Position numbers and translations under genes: made by a program. Shown in pieces: positions 48,169 to 62,042 of a stretch of DNA of 64,000 bases. Below the pieces are notes generated by a model. It ran no database searches. It was not told the DNA's origin and worked only from the letters and a program-made list of their open reading frames with translations. The stretch's first letter is position 1. Every line of letters starts with the position of its first letter. The DNA is from Centrapalus pauciflorus (lineage: Eukaryota > Streptophyta > Magnoliopsida > Asterales > Asteraceae): NCBI GenBank assembly GCA_020465985.1, contig JAANYP010004771.1, positions 2,138,642 through 2,202,641 of the forward strand, written 5' to 3'.

Positions 48169-51100
48169 TTGAGGAGAGTACCATGGGTGATTGGAGATGC
48201 GAGACCTGCTTCCAGGGGAGGGTGTGAGAGATGTGGTCCTGACAGGCTGACATTTTCTGACGTGTAAGGCTGCAACAATTCCCTCCAATCTCTCCATTGG
48301 TTTGTGTGCTTCACCGACATTGGCAGCTCAAAATCTCAAAATTTTATGTTTATGTTCATCATTGGACATCCTGATGTCTGCGACCATTCATAATTGTTAC
48401 TTCAATTTGGTCTGTGAGAGGTGAAGTTTTGCTCTATTGGTCTTTCATTTCTTTTCTTGTATGAGATAAAATCAGAGAATGAGACTTGGATAAGGGTAAT
48501 TGAGATTTAAGAGTGGCAGGCCATTGATGGTGAGTGATTAATGCTTTGTGAGTGAAGTAAACTTGTTTAGTCACATGTAAATATAGCTTATAACTTTTTT
48601 AGAAGGTGCATTGTAGGCATGTTCAGTGGAAACATAAAAGGGTTTTTTTTACCCCATATGGGAACATTAGGGCCTATTTTTTTCTTACTTAATGTACTTA
48701 ATAGGGATAGAACTTAATCCAGTAAACTGTATGTGACTCTTTCTGGACTTAATTACTTAATGTGGAAAGCTAGGAAAGGATGTGTCCACATTAAGTCGCT
48801 GATTTTTGTCTGCTTACACTTATTTTGACTTAAAAAAATAATGATAATAATAATAATCATTATCATCATCAGCATCATTGCTGTTGTAGTTATTATGTAT
48901 TTGTTTGTTTTTCTTATTACTATGATGTTGATCATCATCGACATTATTATTATTATTACAATAAGCATTACATATATTGTTAATAATTAATTATTTACTA
49001 TATATAACTATTTTTGCGATTATCATTACTAATTTATTATTACCAATTGTTTTATTGATTAAAATTGTATTAAACAATCATTTTTAAATCCAAATAGTAT
49101 AATTGTTATCGATCAAAATGTTACAATTGTTTGTAATCTAAATATTATAATTTAAAGCAATCATTTTAATTTCAACAGTAATTTATAATAGATGGGCAGA
49201 TGGACATTTGTTATCATTTAGCACAAAAAAAAAAAAAAAAAGAAACGAAAAGAAACATCATTTGTGCATACAACACTTAATCCAGATAGACATTATTTAT
49301 CTGGAGTCTAGACAGGAATTAATCAAAAAATAAAGGAAACTACCCTTAGTCTTGTTTCACATTCATACTTATACGTCCTCGATGGGGGATATATTGGTCA
49401 GTTTGAGTTGCCTATATTTATTTGGGAATAAACTCTTTTTTCATGTTTATAAGGCTGTCTGTAAAAAAAACGGTCTTAGATATCTTGGAACAGGAGTCTC
49501 CTAAGTGACATTCAGAGTTACAGACCTTTCAGATGTAAGGGTGCCTGTACGATAATCACAAAGAAATAAACTTCTCCTATTTAAGGCTCTAATACATAAA
49601 TCAGTACATGTTACGTCAGCAGCTGTACAGAGTGGGTAATTGATCAAGGCAATTAGTCTTTGACTCGATATATCATATAATTATGAAGCATCTTATTTTT
49701 CTTAGTGGGTTTGGGGGTGATGAAAATCTTAAAAACCCAAATCAGCTCTACGTAACTGCATAAAGCTTAGTTTTGCTTCAACCTTACGATTTCTCAAGCA
49801 TTAGGAATTTGATGTCTCTGTAATTCTTCTGATCAAAATGTAATATTATAATTTCCATAATTGTCTTGGTATTTCATAAAGAGGAGTGTGTTTATTTATC
49901 TTGCGAATATTTTTTCTATGAGAAGTACTTGTGGCTAATGCACAACACTTTTATCTTCTCTGGCAGGGTGGCAGTTTCTGTGAAGATGAACTTCCATGCT
50001 TATAATCTGCACCATGAATTTTCAAATAGGGTTTGTATTAGCGAAACATTATATCCTTGTCGGGTTTCATTTTGTTATGTTGAATTTAGCATATATCATG
50101 ACCGTTAAATATCATTTTGCAGAGGAGTTCAAACCGGAATTTAACCGCCGGCGATCCTTATGGCTATAAGTATATTTTCTGTTTCCCTTAAATCTCTCTC
50201 TCATATTGCTATGGTTTGAATATTTGATTGATTGCATTGGCAAATCGGAGTATCGAACTAGGTGCTACCAGATCAGTTCCAAGTTCCCACAGACATGGAT
50301 TCAACTTGTTTGGTACTTCATATTCCTCGGTGCTACTTCCTTTGATACTTTTGAGTTCTAATGTTATCTGTGTTACCATCATGTTCAATGGACATTTTTT
50401 TTCCAATCTCTGCCCCTATTAGTCCCAAGGGGCCATGCATCTTTCACAAGGGTAGGGCTAAGTGGCTGACGCTAGGCTTTTCGACTGCTAGATGTAGGAT
50501 GCCAACTCGAGATTCGTGAAGCCAAGGTCTCGAAAGCCATTAGATGCAAGTTATAAGGGATAAGATATGTACGAGATACAAGTCCTTAATTTTGGACCCT
50601 TTGGGTGTACAGTTGCAAAGAAATGGTTGCCAACAAATAAAGTTTGTGGTGGTTTGACGTGTTTTCCGATTAAGGTACAACTTTTATCGGATTAGATACA
50701 AGTTTATATCGACATTATTCGTCTTAGGGTTTGATATCTTTTGCTTTTTGCAAAATTGGTTTAACTTTTTTTTTTTTTTTGGTCGCTAATGGTAGGATTT
50801 GGGCCATTTGGCCATTTCTTGACTAGTGTAATAATTATATGTCCGTCCATATTTGTCTTGTGCTCCATCTCCATTGGTGCTTTCATACTCTTTATCTTAA
50901 CTTGATTTGTTTTTGTTAACACATTTAATAAACGTGAAATGCAATGGTTTAATCACAGGGTACATTTTCTAATATATGAATCATAATAAAAAAAATTAGC
51001 ATCTTGGCAATTATGGGTTGAATTTTTATCGGAATTAGATTCTGTAAAGGGTGATGATATGTAGACAATAAATTTGTCATCCGCAACAATATTGCACGAT

Positions 51101-51998
51101 GTATATACCTACAAAGCTTTTAATGTTGTAGATGTAAACAAGTTGTGCACAAATCTGTAAATTATTGTCACTTTTTCCAGCAAGGGATGTCACAAAAACC
51201 AATTTCCTTGACGTGTTAATCGGCCGGTCGATATTTAATCATTGCTATTCATAGATAAATTTCTTTTATATTATACTCATTGAGAAGAGATATAATGTAT
51301 CATGTTCATTTTGGCATGTTTAGCATTGATGGTTGTCTATTCTGCTTTATTTGGATTAAAAAAAAAAAAAAATCAAATTATGCATATTCCAAACCTTCTT
51401 CGTCACATTTCCCCTATTAATTGGGAATGTTTATGACCACACAAATATCATATATAAATATTAAATATGTTAGGTGTCCTAAACTTTAGGTTTGAAAGTA
51501 CACTTGGGGAAAGGGGTTTTTTTAGAAGATGATTTATTTATAGAGTTTTTTTCAAATCACCAAAGGAGATAAAAATCTCAGTGAAGCTGAAGTTTTGGGG
51601 GAAAAAGTAAGGTTGCATTTAGTTAACGAAAATTAGTCATGTTTTAAATTCAGTTTTCAAATTATAGTTTTTAGGAAAAAAAAAAACAAGAGTTTTCATG
51701 AAGAGTGATAACTTTTTTAGATGATGAAATTTTAATTTTAAGAAAAATAAGGTAAGTGATTATAAAATAAAAAAAAAGGATAGATGATAGAAAAGCAAGA
51801 GAAAGAAATAGAGTATTATAAAGAAATATAGGGTAGGTAATATAAAAGTAAGAGAGAATATGAAAAACGGTATTTTATAAAGTGACAATGAAATTTTATG
51901 AAATTGTTGTAAAGTAAACAAAGATTTTTTTTATTTTTTTTTTTAAAGTGAGAGATCCACTTTTAAAAACAAATATGAAGACACACATTGGTGGAAAT

Positions 51999-52591
51999 TA
52001 GGGGTGTGCAAAATAACCGAGCCCGAATAACCCACCCGAACCGAACCTTATTCGGGTCAAATGGGTCGGGTTATTCGGTTCGGGTTTGTTAATCGGTTTA
52101 AATGGTAACCGAATAAGGTTTTCGGTTCGGGTATCGGGTGGGAAGCAAAAAATTCGGGTTACCCAAATAACCCGAATAACCCATATATCAATAATTCAAA
52201 AATTAATAATAATAATATATCATCTCATCTTGGCATCTTGCGTCTACTTTAGTAAAGATTTATGTTTTTATTTTTTACAAACCAAAAACACGTCTCTTTT
52301 CGACTCTTCCACGGTTCCCCATATATAGAATATAAATATTTAAATACTTAATTTTGAACTTTTTAACCCGCTTAACCCGTTTTACCCAACCCATTTAACT
52401 CATTTAACCCATTTTATAGAGGATTCTATTTTTATACTAAAACCGATTATCCCAAACCGAATAACCCGATACCCATTTAACCAAAAACCGATTAACCCGT
52501 TCTCTTATTTGGATCGGGTTCGGGTAGTTAACATATACCCACATACCCGAATAACCCGAAACCCGTTTAAACCGCCCGAATAACACCTCTA
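51999..52591. mobile_element. 593-bp hAT-type foldback with CCGAATAACCC arms and perfect 8-bp duplication
   Basis: GTGGAAAT lies at 51991-51998 and 52592-52599. The left end is TAGGGGTGTGC; the right end, inverted, is TAGAGGTGTTATTCGGG. Arms are arrays of CCGAATAACCC-like units and their complement, with about 150 bp of non-repeated DNA in the centre. No coding capacity. Confidence 0.88.
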
Positions 52592-53183
52592 GTGGAAATA
52601 GATCTTAAGACCATGTGTTTAGACCATAAATTTTATGTTACTATTTACAAAAAATATCACGAGTAAAAAAGATGTAACATATAAAGGATGCATAGCTCTT
52701 GTGTTCAATCTACTTAAAGGATGGTGCATTTGATTGAGTGGAGGCAATTTAATTTTTCATGTTCTTCCACGACGTTGAAGGACGATTTAGAGTGTGTCGA
52801 TAAACCATTTCTAAAAAAGGAATTGATTAAAATGTGAGCAGGTTTTCTGTAACATTTTTAGAATCATCATCCGGCACGTAAATTTACTTTGTGTTTCAAA
52901 ACATTCTAAAAAGTTGTATGTAATTGTCCTAAAGCAAAGAGAAAAATATGTAAATGATTTGATATTTGTTTATAGATATTTCTTACTTCATAGATCATAC
53001 GTTCATTTATTATCTAATCAAACAAATGAGACCATAGTTATCATGTAGTTTTACTTCAAAAACATATTACCAATTACCTTTTACAGTATGCTTCTCATAT
53101 CTAAGCTCTATAGATATTATCTAGTTAGTTTATACAACATGAATAAATCAACAACAATCATCAGATTTTAAAGCAATAACTAA

Positions 53184-53298
53184 TGTAGCGTTTGATTCAC
53201 GGAATGTAATTCGAAGAAATTGAAATTTGAATTTTAGTAATTATTTATCACAAATTCCAATTCCTTCGAATTACATTCCGTAAACCAAACGTCACGTT
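53184..53298. repeat. 115-bp MITE-like foldback
   Basis: 'acggaatgtaattcgaag' at the left pairs perfectly with 'cttcgaattacattccgt' at the right, extending through 'gtagcgtttg' with 'caaacgtcac'. The outer ends resemble 56463-56593. Confidence 0.75.
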
Positions 53299-54058
53299 AT
53301 AATTATTTATCCCATATGCAATTCTTGTAACTTTTAACAAATGTGGTTGTTGGTTTCTTCGCAAGAGTTAGTAACATACACGTTAAAAACAGTGGCTCAA
53401 TAGTTCGTACATATGTATGTATCTTATTACACATACATGATTTTTTTTAAAAATGTATTCAAAATATTATAACATGCATAATTCTTAACAGACCTAATTA
53501 TACGTCAGGTGTAGCGTGCAACAACGATACAATTTATTGCTGTTACGTAAACGGTAAACTATTGTCACGGGAAGATAATATAGTGTAACATAATTAATGA
53601 CGCTTGCTGTCAAATTTTAATTTTTCTTTTATAAACATTCCTAACATTTTAACACAGCTCGTCGTCAAACCTTTTCATTTTTACATAATTAATAACATGT
53701 GTAAGTTGTAACATATGTTTGTAGGACTTTACGGTTAAAAATTGTAAAATGTTTTTGCATTTTTATTATTGTGGGCAATAATTTATAAATAATCGTCGTT
53801 TGCAAGAAAAACTAAATACAAATAATAAATATAAGGGTGTTTTGTACTTTTGTTCGTCACAAATTTGGAGTTGAAAAATATCAAAAAAAACCTTCGTAGA
53901 AAACAGATGTGTGAATGCCGGCTAGTCGTTCAAGTTGCGACGTGGTCCAAACCCCACATTAATTAATACTTCTTTCGACCCGATCCTCAGCTGAAGACTG
54001 AAATCTTGTTGCTCCGTCAACTTTATGCACGTTTAAGCACGCTATTGCTAGCCGGACG

Positions 54059-57000
54059 ATGACCGGACGGAAACTTTTCGCCGCCGTAGCTATTGTTGTT
54101 GTACTACAGTTTCTGCATTCACCGGAACTCGTACAGTGTCAAGTGATCGGCGACGATTTCGCTGGTCAGATCAACGACACTGCGTTTCTCCCATTCGTTA
54201 CTCAGAGAGTATATGCCAGTCTTTCCAATCTTACTTCCACAATTCTTAACAGCGATGTTGGAAACCGATCTTCCTTCTGCGTTAAGGATAGGTAAGCAAG
54301 TTGTGTTCATTTTGAGTGAAGATGTGATTTCAAAAGCTTCACTCTGCCTATGGATGTCAAAATTTCCGATAAAAAATTGGCATTGGATTTTGCATTTTGA
54401 AAGTACCGAATTTGAAATTGAAAGTTAAAAGTGGAGGCGTAGAGCCCCATTTGATGATTTATATGAATTGAAAAGTTAAAATTAAGGTTTTCATTGGAAT
54501 AAAGGTGATGCACTTTAGGATGAATTTGATTCGATTGTCAAGTATTTATGTTGATAACAGGGAAGTCGAGTGGGATCGAGCTTTTAATTATTCTTCTAAT
54601 TTGGACTTCTTGACTTCTTGCATTCTGAAAACCAACGGTACGGATTCTAGTCTCTTTAGAAATTACTTGTCTGATTTCATTTGTATTACAGTATTACTAT
54701 TACTTCAGGCTCTCTTCCCTTTCTAAATATTTGATTACTGAATAGTTATTCTAATAACCTCACAGAGTTTCTTCTGCCAGACCTGAATGATGATACTTAT
54801 TTGTCAATGCTAATTAGACCAAGCTAGATGTAAACTTCAGAGATAAGATGCAATAATGCAAATTTATGTGCACAACTCCAGCTCAAGTTGAAGCTACTTT
54901 TTTCAAATAGTCAACAAATTAATACACAAACGTATGAAAGAAAAAGTGTGATCTTACAACCCAAAGCTCAGAGACACTCCCAAGTTTGAGGGTATTACAA
55001 AAAGAGATTTGTGGTGAATGGTTCATATCTCGATCGTAAGGATTGAAACCTTCTTAGGTTAACCTAGAGGTCATACATTTTGAATACCACAAATATCATT
55101 ATGTGAATCACCAAGGTTGCATCAGTGGGTGGGCCACAAAAGTTTCACCTTGTTGTCTAGGGTTACTTGATTTTTCCATAATAATATCAGTTCATTCCTC
55201 TAAGTAATTTATCCATTTGGATTTTAAAACAATGTTAAATTAAGGAGATGTCGAGTTTCATAAGCTAAAATAACTTTCTTTCAAAAAGTAAAAAGAAGTA
55301 TGAATAGGTTGATTTATTTGATTGTATTTCTGATCATGGCAAAGAAATAACAGGAATAAAAAGGATAGATAATATCTGGTTAACATGAATTTCTGTCATC
55401 ATCACTGCTGAAGGTTAAGTATTCCTTCCAATATAGTTGTCTCTAACAACTCATTTGTATTGGGGACTATGATTACTCAACAGGAGACGTTACACGACGA
55501 GTGTGCACATCAGCAGAGTTGAAGTTCTACTTTGGAGGTTTCTTTTCGGGTAGCAGTTATCTGAAACCAAATAGGAATTGTAACCTAACATCCAGGGTTT
55601 CTGGCTGTGAGCCAGGCTGGGCTTGTGCCACTTTATCAACCGACGAAGCTGACATGAAGGATTCTCATAATATACCAGCTAGAACTCTCGACTGTCAGCC
55701 TTGTTGTGAGGGTTTCTTCTGCCCGAATGGTCTTACTTGCATGATACGTAAGTATTTGGAGCTATGAATGTTTGTTCCTGATGACTTCATTCCTATTTCA
55801 TGCTTTAATATATGATTGCCAAACCATTTGATAATGCCATCCAATAGAATTGCAATTAGTGACCTTTTTACCAAGTCTCACTTGAGAACCCACAGTTGAA
55901 ATCAAACTTCTGAGGAGCAGAACAAATCTCCCCAGGGGGCTTTGGATAACTTAGTGGGTGTTTGGATTTGTGTTTGAAAAAGTGCTGCAGCGTTTTGAAA
56001 ACTAATAATCATATAATAGCGGTAACAAAAAGTGTTGACGGCAATTTAGTGTTTGGTTTAGCTTTTGCTATTTGCTATCACAGTTATCAATAATAAGTTT
56101 TTAAATTGTTTTGATTTGCGATTTAACTTGTAAAATGACCAAATAATCACTTCTTAAGCAAATAAACTACATTTTTTAACTTATGAAAAAGTGTGGTAGG
56201 ATTAATTCTAAACGCAAATAAACACTTATTAATGAAGGCAATCCAAACACTTTAAACCAATTATTTCCGTTATTGTAACGTAAAAATCTAATAATCTCAA
56301 TTATAACGCAAAACCAAACACCCACTTAATAATTTCTTACAAATCCTAGTAAAAGGAAGGACTTCTTAGTATTTTTTATGCTTATAATTCAAAATTGAGT
56401 TTCATGTAGTAGTGAAGTTTATAGCCTCAAACTTTTAATACATCATTGCATTTCCTATTCTAAGGTAGCGTTTGGTTTGTTGGAATGTTTCTGAAGGAAT
56501 TGGATTTTGTGAAAAATTAAAATACGTCAGCAATTATAATTGGATTTATTTCCCATCCAATAACTCAGAATTCTATCAAACCAAACACCCCTTAAGAGTA
56601 GTTGATTTCACCGTATAACAATATCATCTCCATCCTTCTACCTTTGTATATACATATACTTGGATTGCATGACTTCAAGCGGTAACCTCATATTTTTTGT
56701 CAATTTGGAAATTTATTTACTTCCTTTTCTTATTGAATGAGTCAAATCCATATTTTCTTCCATTTGTGTGGGTAAATCCGTAAAGGTAACCAGCTTTGAT
56801 GGATTATGTTTTTTTTTTTCAAATTTGAATCTTTGTTTAATTTGGGATTTTCACAAATCAATATATGGATGTTACTAAATGTTTTAAGTTTATTAGGAAT
56901 TTGCATTACTGAAAATTTATTTGGGAATTCATGCTGTTTAAAAATATAACGGATGATGTTAGATAATTAAATTACTGTTGATGTGGATAAGTTTTTAAAA

Positions 57001-60000
57001 GAAGATTCTCTTATTAGATAGAAATTTGTGACTTCATCCAATAAATATCCTAGATCCCGTACAGACACTATGTAATATATATATACATTCCAATATGAAA
57101 TTTGGCTGATGTGAGGTGAATAGTTTCACTTGCATGCTTGCAATTACAATCATTTTTTATATCTAGTGTGTGTCATTCAAAGACAAAATCTCTTCTAATT
57201 TCTTGAACTGATTTTTGACACAGCTTGCCCATTGGGTTCACACTGCCCCACTGCAACCCTCGACAGAGCTAGCGGCATATGTAAACCGTAAGTTTGAGTG
57301 GCTTCTGTAAAAGATTGTTCTACTCTACGTTACACATTACTTTTTTGTGAGCAACCTACTTATCGATGGTTTACATGCAGATATTCATACCAATTACCTC
57401 CTGGACAGCCTAATCATACTTGTGGTGGAGCAAACATATGGGCAGATATTCGCACTAGTGGTGAGCTGTTCTGTTCACCGGGCTCATATTGTCCAACAAG
57501 TACACAAGAATTGCCTTGCAGCAGTGGGTATTAATCTATGTCTTCAGGCTTTTTCTGTATGCTGACTATTATTGTATCTGGGGCATATATGATTTTGAAT
57601 TTTGATCTGTCTCTTCCAATTACAGGCATTATTGTCCTACCGGTTCTACATCTGAGAAAGGTAAGCAACTCTTTGGTGTGAGTTGCATAGGGTCACAGTT
57701 AAAAACAAAATACTACCTTTTATGAAGTGAAGAAAAAAATTTGCATCTAAGCCATTACATGTGTTTCATATATATGTTAATATTGAAGGTTCTGCCCTTC
57801 ATGATTGCTTTATGGAGCATTCAACCCTTTACCCTTATTGTCTTTACTTGCAGCATGCTTCAAGTTAACGTCATGTGATCGCAACAGTTCAACTCAAAAT
57901 ATTCATGCATATGGGGCAATGCTTATAGTAAGCTCTCCTATAAGCTCAGACAGTTCGTTGGTTATAGTTAGTCTTGATCCGATCCCAGTAGTTTATGATT
58001 TTCTTTCATATGTTGTCACAAAATAAAGAAACAGAAGGCGGCTGGAATATCAATTTCTATGCATATTCAAGCATACAACTAATTCCGCAATTGAATGTGC
58101 ATTTATCAGAAAGATCACATCTGTTTTTGCATAAATATTTTAATATGAGACGATGATAGATATCTAAGGTCAAAATATTTGTTTATCTAGGCTGGCATAA
58201 TTACTATTCTGCTGATCATCTACAACTGCTCTGACCAAATAATTACCACTCGGGAGAGACGGCATGCTAAATCTAGAGAAGCAGCTGCAAGACGTGCAAA
58301 AGAGAAAGTGAAGGCACATGAAAGGTGGAAAATGGCAAGAGAAGCTGCTAAGAAGCATGCAGCTCAAATATCTCGTACATTTTCTCGTAAAAAGACTGCC
58401 CCACAAACTGAGGAACTCTCGATATTGCATCAAAGTAGCGATGATTTGGATGATGAACCAACTTCATATGTGTCCCATCCATCATCTGCTGCGTTGGAAG
58501 ATAGCAGATTGGAGCTAAGAAGCCAAACGTATACTAAAGATGTAATCGAGGAGGATCTTTATAGTTATGAAGCTTCTAGTCTCAGTGTAGAGAGTAAAAA
58601 TACAAACGATAAAAAGAAAATGCCAAAACAAAAACAAATTCATACTCATAGCCAGATTTTTAGCTACGCCTATGGTCAGATTGAGAAAGAGAAAGCCATG
58701 CAACAGAATCAGAACCTTACCTTCTCTGGGGTAATCTCAATGGCTGTTAATAATGAGGTCAGAAAAAGACCCAAAATCGAGATTGCTTTCAGAGACTTGA
58801 CTCTGACTTTGAAAGGAAAAGGGAAACATCTTTTGAGATGTGTTACAGGGAAAATCATGCCTGGACGTATAACGGCTGTCATGGGTCCATCTGGGGCAGG
58901 CAAGACGACATTTCTTTCTGCATTGGCGGGCAAAGCACATGGATGTAGGATAACGGGTTCAATTCTCATAAATGGGAAACCAGACTCGATCCATTCATAC
59001 AAAAAAATCATTGGCTTTGTGCCACAAGATGATATTGTCCATGGTAATTTGACTGTGGAGGAGAATCTCTGGTTCAGTGCAAAATGCAGGTACCTTAAAA
59101 AAGTTTCCCAAATTCAGATATGCCATCGGGTAGAAGAGTTTCTTGATGTTTTTCTTTCTTTCTTTCTTTTTCAAACATTGTAGGCTACCAGTAAACATGC
59201 TTAAACAAGACAGGGTTTTAGTTGTTGAGAGAGTTATAGAGTCCTTGGGTTTGCAAGCAGTTAGAAGTTCGTTGGTTGGAACTGTAGAGAAGCGTGGAAT
59301 CTCAGGAGGCCAAAGGAAGCGAGTAAATGTTGGTCTGGAAATGGTAATGGAACCATCACTTTTGATCTTAGACGAACCAACATCTGGTTTGGATAGTTCA
59401 TCTTCTCAGCTACTTCTTAGAGCACTTCGGCGGGAGACTATCGAAGGAGTGAATGTTAGCATGGTTGTTCACCAACCAAGGTAATTAAACCATAAAGTTT
59501 CTGGTGTTACATCACTGCTAAAAGTTTTTCGGTCAGTTTAACTATATATATTTTGATTAATAGTTATAATTTTGTTTCAGCTACTCCTTGTTCCAAATGT
59601 TTGACGATTTAATACTTTTGGCGAAAGGTGGACTTACTGTTTACCATGGTTCAGTAAGGAAAGTTGAAGAATACTTTTCAGGCCTTGGAATCAATGTCCC
59701 AGAACGTGTTAATCCTCCTGATTATTTTATAGATGTTCTGGAGGGGATGGTTAAACCAAGCACAAGTTCGGGTGTAAATAATGAACAACTTCCTGTTAGG
59801 TGGATGCTTCATAAGGGTTACCCTGTGCCCCCTGATATGCGTAGAATTGCTGATGGACTTGTTATGTTCCCAGAAGGCGAACTTTCAGGTAATGAACTAA
59901 ATGATGATGTTGGTGGCGGAACAGAGGAACGTTCCTTTGCTGGTGAAATTTGGCAGGATGTAAAGTCGAATGTGGAAGTACGAAGAGATATTATACGCCA

Positions 60001-61495
60001 TAATTTCTTGCGAACAAAGGACTTATCCAATCGTAGGACTCCAGGAATTCTCCTGCAGTACCGATACTTCCTTGGAAGGTTAGGGTCATTGTCAAGCACT
60101 TCGTTCCTTAATTGTAATATTCCTTATATAATTTCCGTCTTCCTTTTCTGATGTCGATTTTTTCTCAGGATTGCTAAACAGCGGTTACGAGAATCTAAGC
60201 TACAATTAGTAGACTATCTCATCTTATTACTAGCTGGGGCATGCTTGGGTTCGATTATTAAATCAAACGAAGAGACATTTGGGGCACCTGGCTACACTTA
60301 CTCCATTATTGCAGTATGTAAGTACCTAAAAAACTCTATTTCGGCTATCTGTTATTTGGACACATGTACGTATTATTTTAGAAAAAGAGAATCCGGTTAA
60401 TTAACTATTTGACTTATAATACCTTACCCATGGTTTTCAGCTTTATTATGCAAAGTCGCGGCATTGAGAACGTTTTCGTTGGACAAGTTACAATATTGGA
60501 GGGAGCGTGCATCTGGCAATAGCAGCCTAGCTCATTTTCTTGCTAAAGACACCATCGACCATTTCAGTACGGTGATAAAGCCAGCAGTTTATCTGTCAAT
60601 GTTCTACTTCTTCAGCTACCCCAGATCTTCTTTCACAGAAAATTACACCGTCTTGCTCTGCCTTGTGTATTGTGTGACTGGGCTTGCATACATGCTAGCC
60701 ATATTTCTTGATCCTGGTCCGTCACAGCTGGTGAGTAACCAAACTGGCAGTATATAACATTACCGATAACCATTTTTTATTCCTAATTATTTAATTATAA
60801 ATTCATGCAGTTTGCAGTGCTCCTTCCTGTGGTTTTGACTCTCATTTCGACACAGACGGGAAATAGTGAGTTCCTGAAGGATCTTTCAAAGCTGTGTTAC
60901 CCTAAGTGGGCTCTTGAAGCATTTGTAATTGCAAATGCAAACAGGTAATACCATCTGATAACCTGTACATCAATAATAGGATTACAAAATTGGAAATTGT
61001 TTAGTTATCTATAGCAACATTTTTTTTTATCTTTTATCATTAATAGTATATTTTTTATAAATTTCATAATTAATAGCATTAACTTTTGTATTTTTATAAC
61101 CTATAGCAATAATTTTTTTTAACTTTTTGTTATAAATGGTAAAAAAATATAGAAGTTGATGTTATCAATGATAAAAAAAAATTAATAATGTTATAAATGC
61201 TAAATATGCATAAAGTTGTTGCTATTTTTAGCAATTGGTCCTATCTAGAACCGGAAGTGTTTCCAACAACAATATGATTTAAAAAAAGTTGTGCATTTGA
61301 AAGTTTAACCAATCCAGCAATCATTTCATTATCTGCAGGTACTCTGGAGTGTGGCTTATAACTCGTTGTGGCGCACTTCTAAGATTCGGCTACAACGTAA
61401 ATGATTGGGGTCTTTGTATATTTATCCTCATCATGATTGGTGTAGTTAGCCGCATTTCCGCATTCTTTGGCATGCTCCTGGTCCATAAGAGGTGA
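54059..61495 (+). CDS. ABCG24/ABCG28: ABCG24/ABCG28-type half-size ABC transporter, complete
   Basis: Fourteen exons join in frame: 54059-54291, 54561-54637, 55484-55747, 57224-57287, 57381-57527, 57626-57660, 57854-57927, 58191-59089, 59184-59480, 59581-60078, 60169-60317, 60441-60730, 60811-60944 and 61339-61495. They give 1,105 residues, the usual length of this unusually long ABCG subgroup. A signal peptide (about 1-28) precedes a Cys-rich extracytoplasmic region (GYCPTS-like repeats) and a first helix AGIITILLIIYN at 299. A Lys/Arg-rich cytosolic linker (REAAARRAKEKVKAHERWK) follows. The nucleotide-binding domain has Walker A GPSGAGKTT (about 530), signature ISGGQRKR (about 638) and Walker B LLILDEPTSG (about 660). 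The membrane domain occupies residues 880-1105. Half-size ABCGs dimerise in membranes; relatives act in pollen, but the substrate cannot be read from sequence. Intron 3 carries two MITEs. Confidence 0.95.
55954..56325. mobile_element. 372-bp Tourist-like MITE, copy 2, in ABCG intron 3
   Basis: The ends GTGGGTGTTTGG and CCAAACACCCAC are flanked by TTA on both sides (55951-55953, 56326-56328). It aligns end to end with the copy at 35471-35840, sharing 'tgtggtagga' and 'caatccaaacactttaaacc'. Confidence 0.9.
56463..56593. repeat. small MITE in ABCG intron 3
   Basis: GGTAGCGTTTGGTTTG at the left faces CAAACCAAACACCCCT at the right, with TAA on each side, so it is probably Tourist-like. The interior pairs weakly ('ggaattgga' with 'ccaataactc'). 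Confidence 0.6.
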
Positions 61496-62042
61496 CCAAT
61501 TCACACGATAGAGGTATTTACGGAGTAAATTAGATGTACAAAAGTTTTGTGTCATTGAAATATAGTTATTTAGTTTATAGTATACCGTTAGGGAATTAAG
61601 CAACAGTAGTAGTTACTTTATTCTAAATTCGATTCATTTATTGAAGACAAAAGCAGGTTTTGCTTTGTCTATGTTGTAAACTTGTAATATCTCAATATGA
61701 TTATCATGACTGTTTTGTTTAAACATTATGTTGATGCATGCACTCTTTTGGATTATGATCATCATTATTCGATACAAACGTTAAACCGTTGATCAACTTG
61801 AAGAAGAACTATTAGTTGGCGTACTGTTTAATTACGAGATGATGGTTAATTGAGCTTATTTTGAATATATAAATGAGTTCTATGATGATATATTTTATAA
61901 TTTTATTTTTAGTATAAAGTCAGCTATTTAACATATTATGTAAAAACTGATCTTAATAATTAATTAAAATTAAATAAATTCTACTATTCTTAAAATAATA
62001 AAATTATTATATTATACATAGTTGTAAATATGTAAGAGGTTT
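61496..62042. other. ABCG 3' flank, no feature seen
   Basis: This probably contains the ABCG 3' UTR. The rest is AT-rich with no repeat pair or coding signal that I can support. Confidence 0.6.

Larger units (their letters stand above)
48169..54058. other. 5.9-kb intergenic region, no gene supported
   Basis: The first part could be the trailing sequence of a transcript covering the small ORF. Exon-like GC-richer pieces with splice-like borders near 49965-50030 and 50123-50170 hint at non-coding exons, but no frame continues. Low-complexity 'ataata/atcatc' runs fill 48830-49000. The hAT foldback 51999-52591 and a short foldback at 53184-53298 are listed separately. The ABCG promoter should lie in the last few hundred bases. 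Confidence 0.5.
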
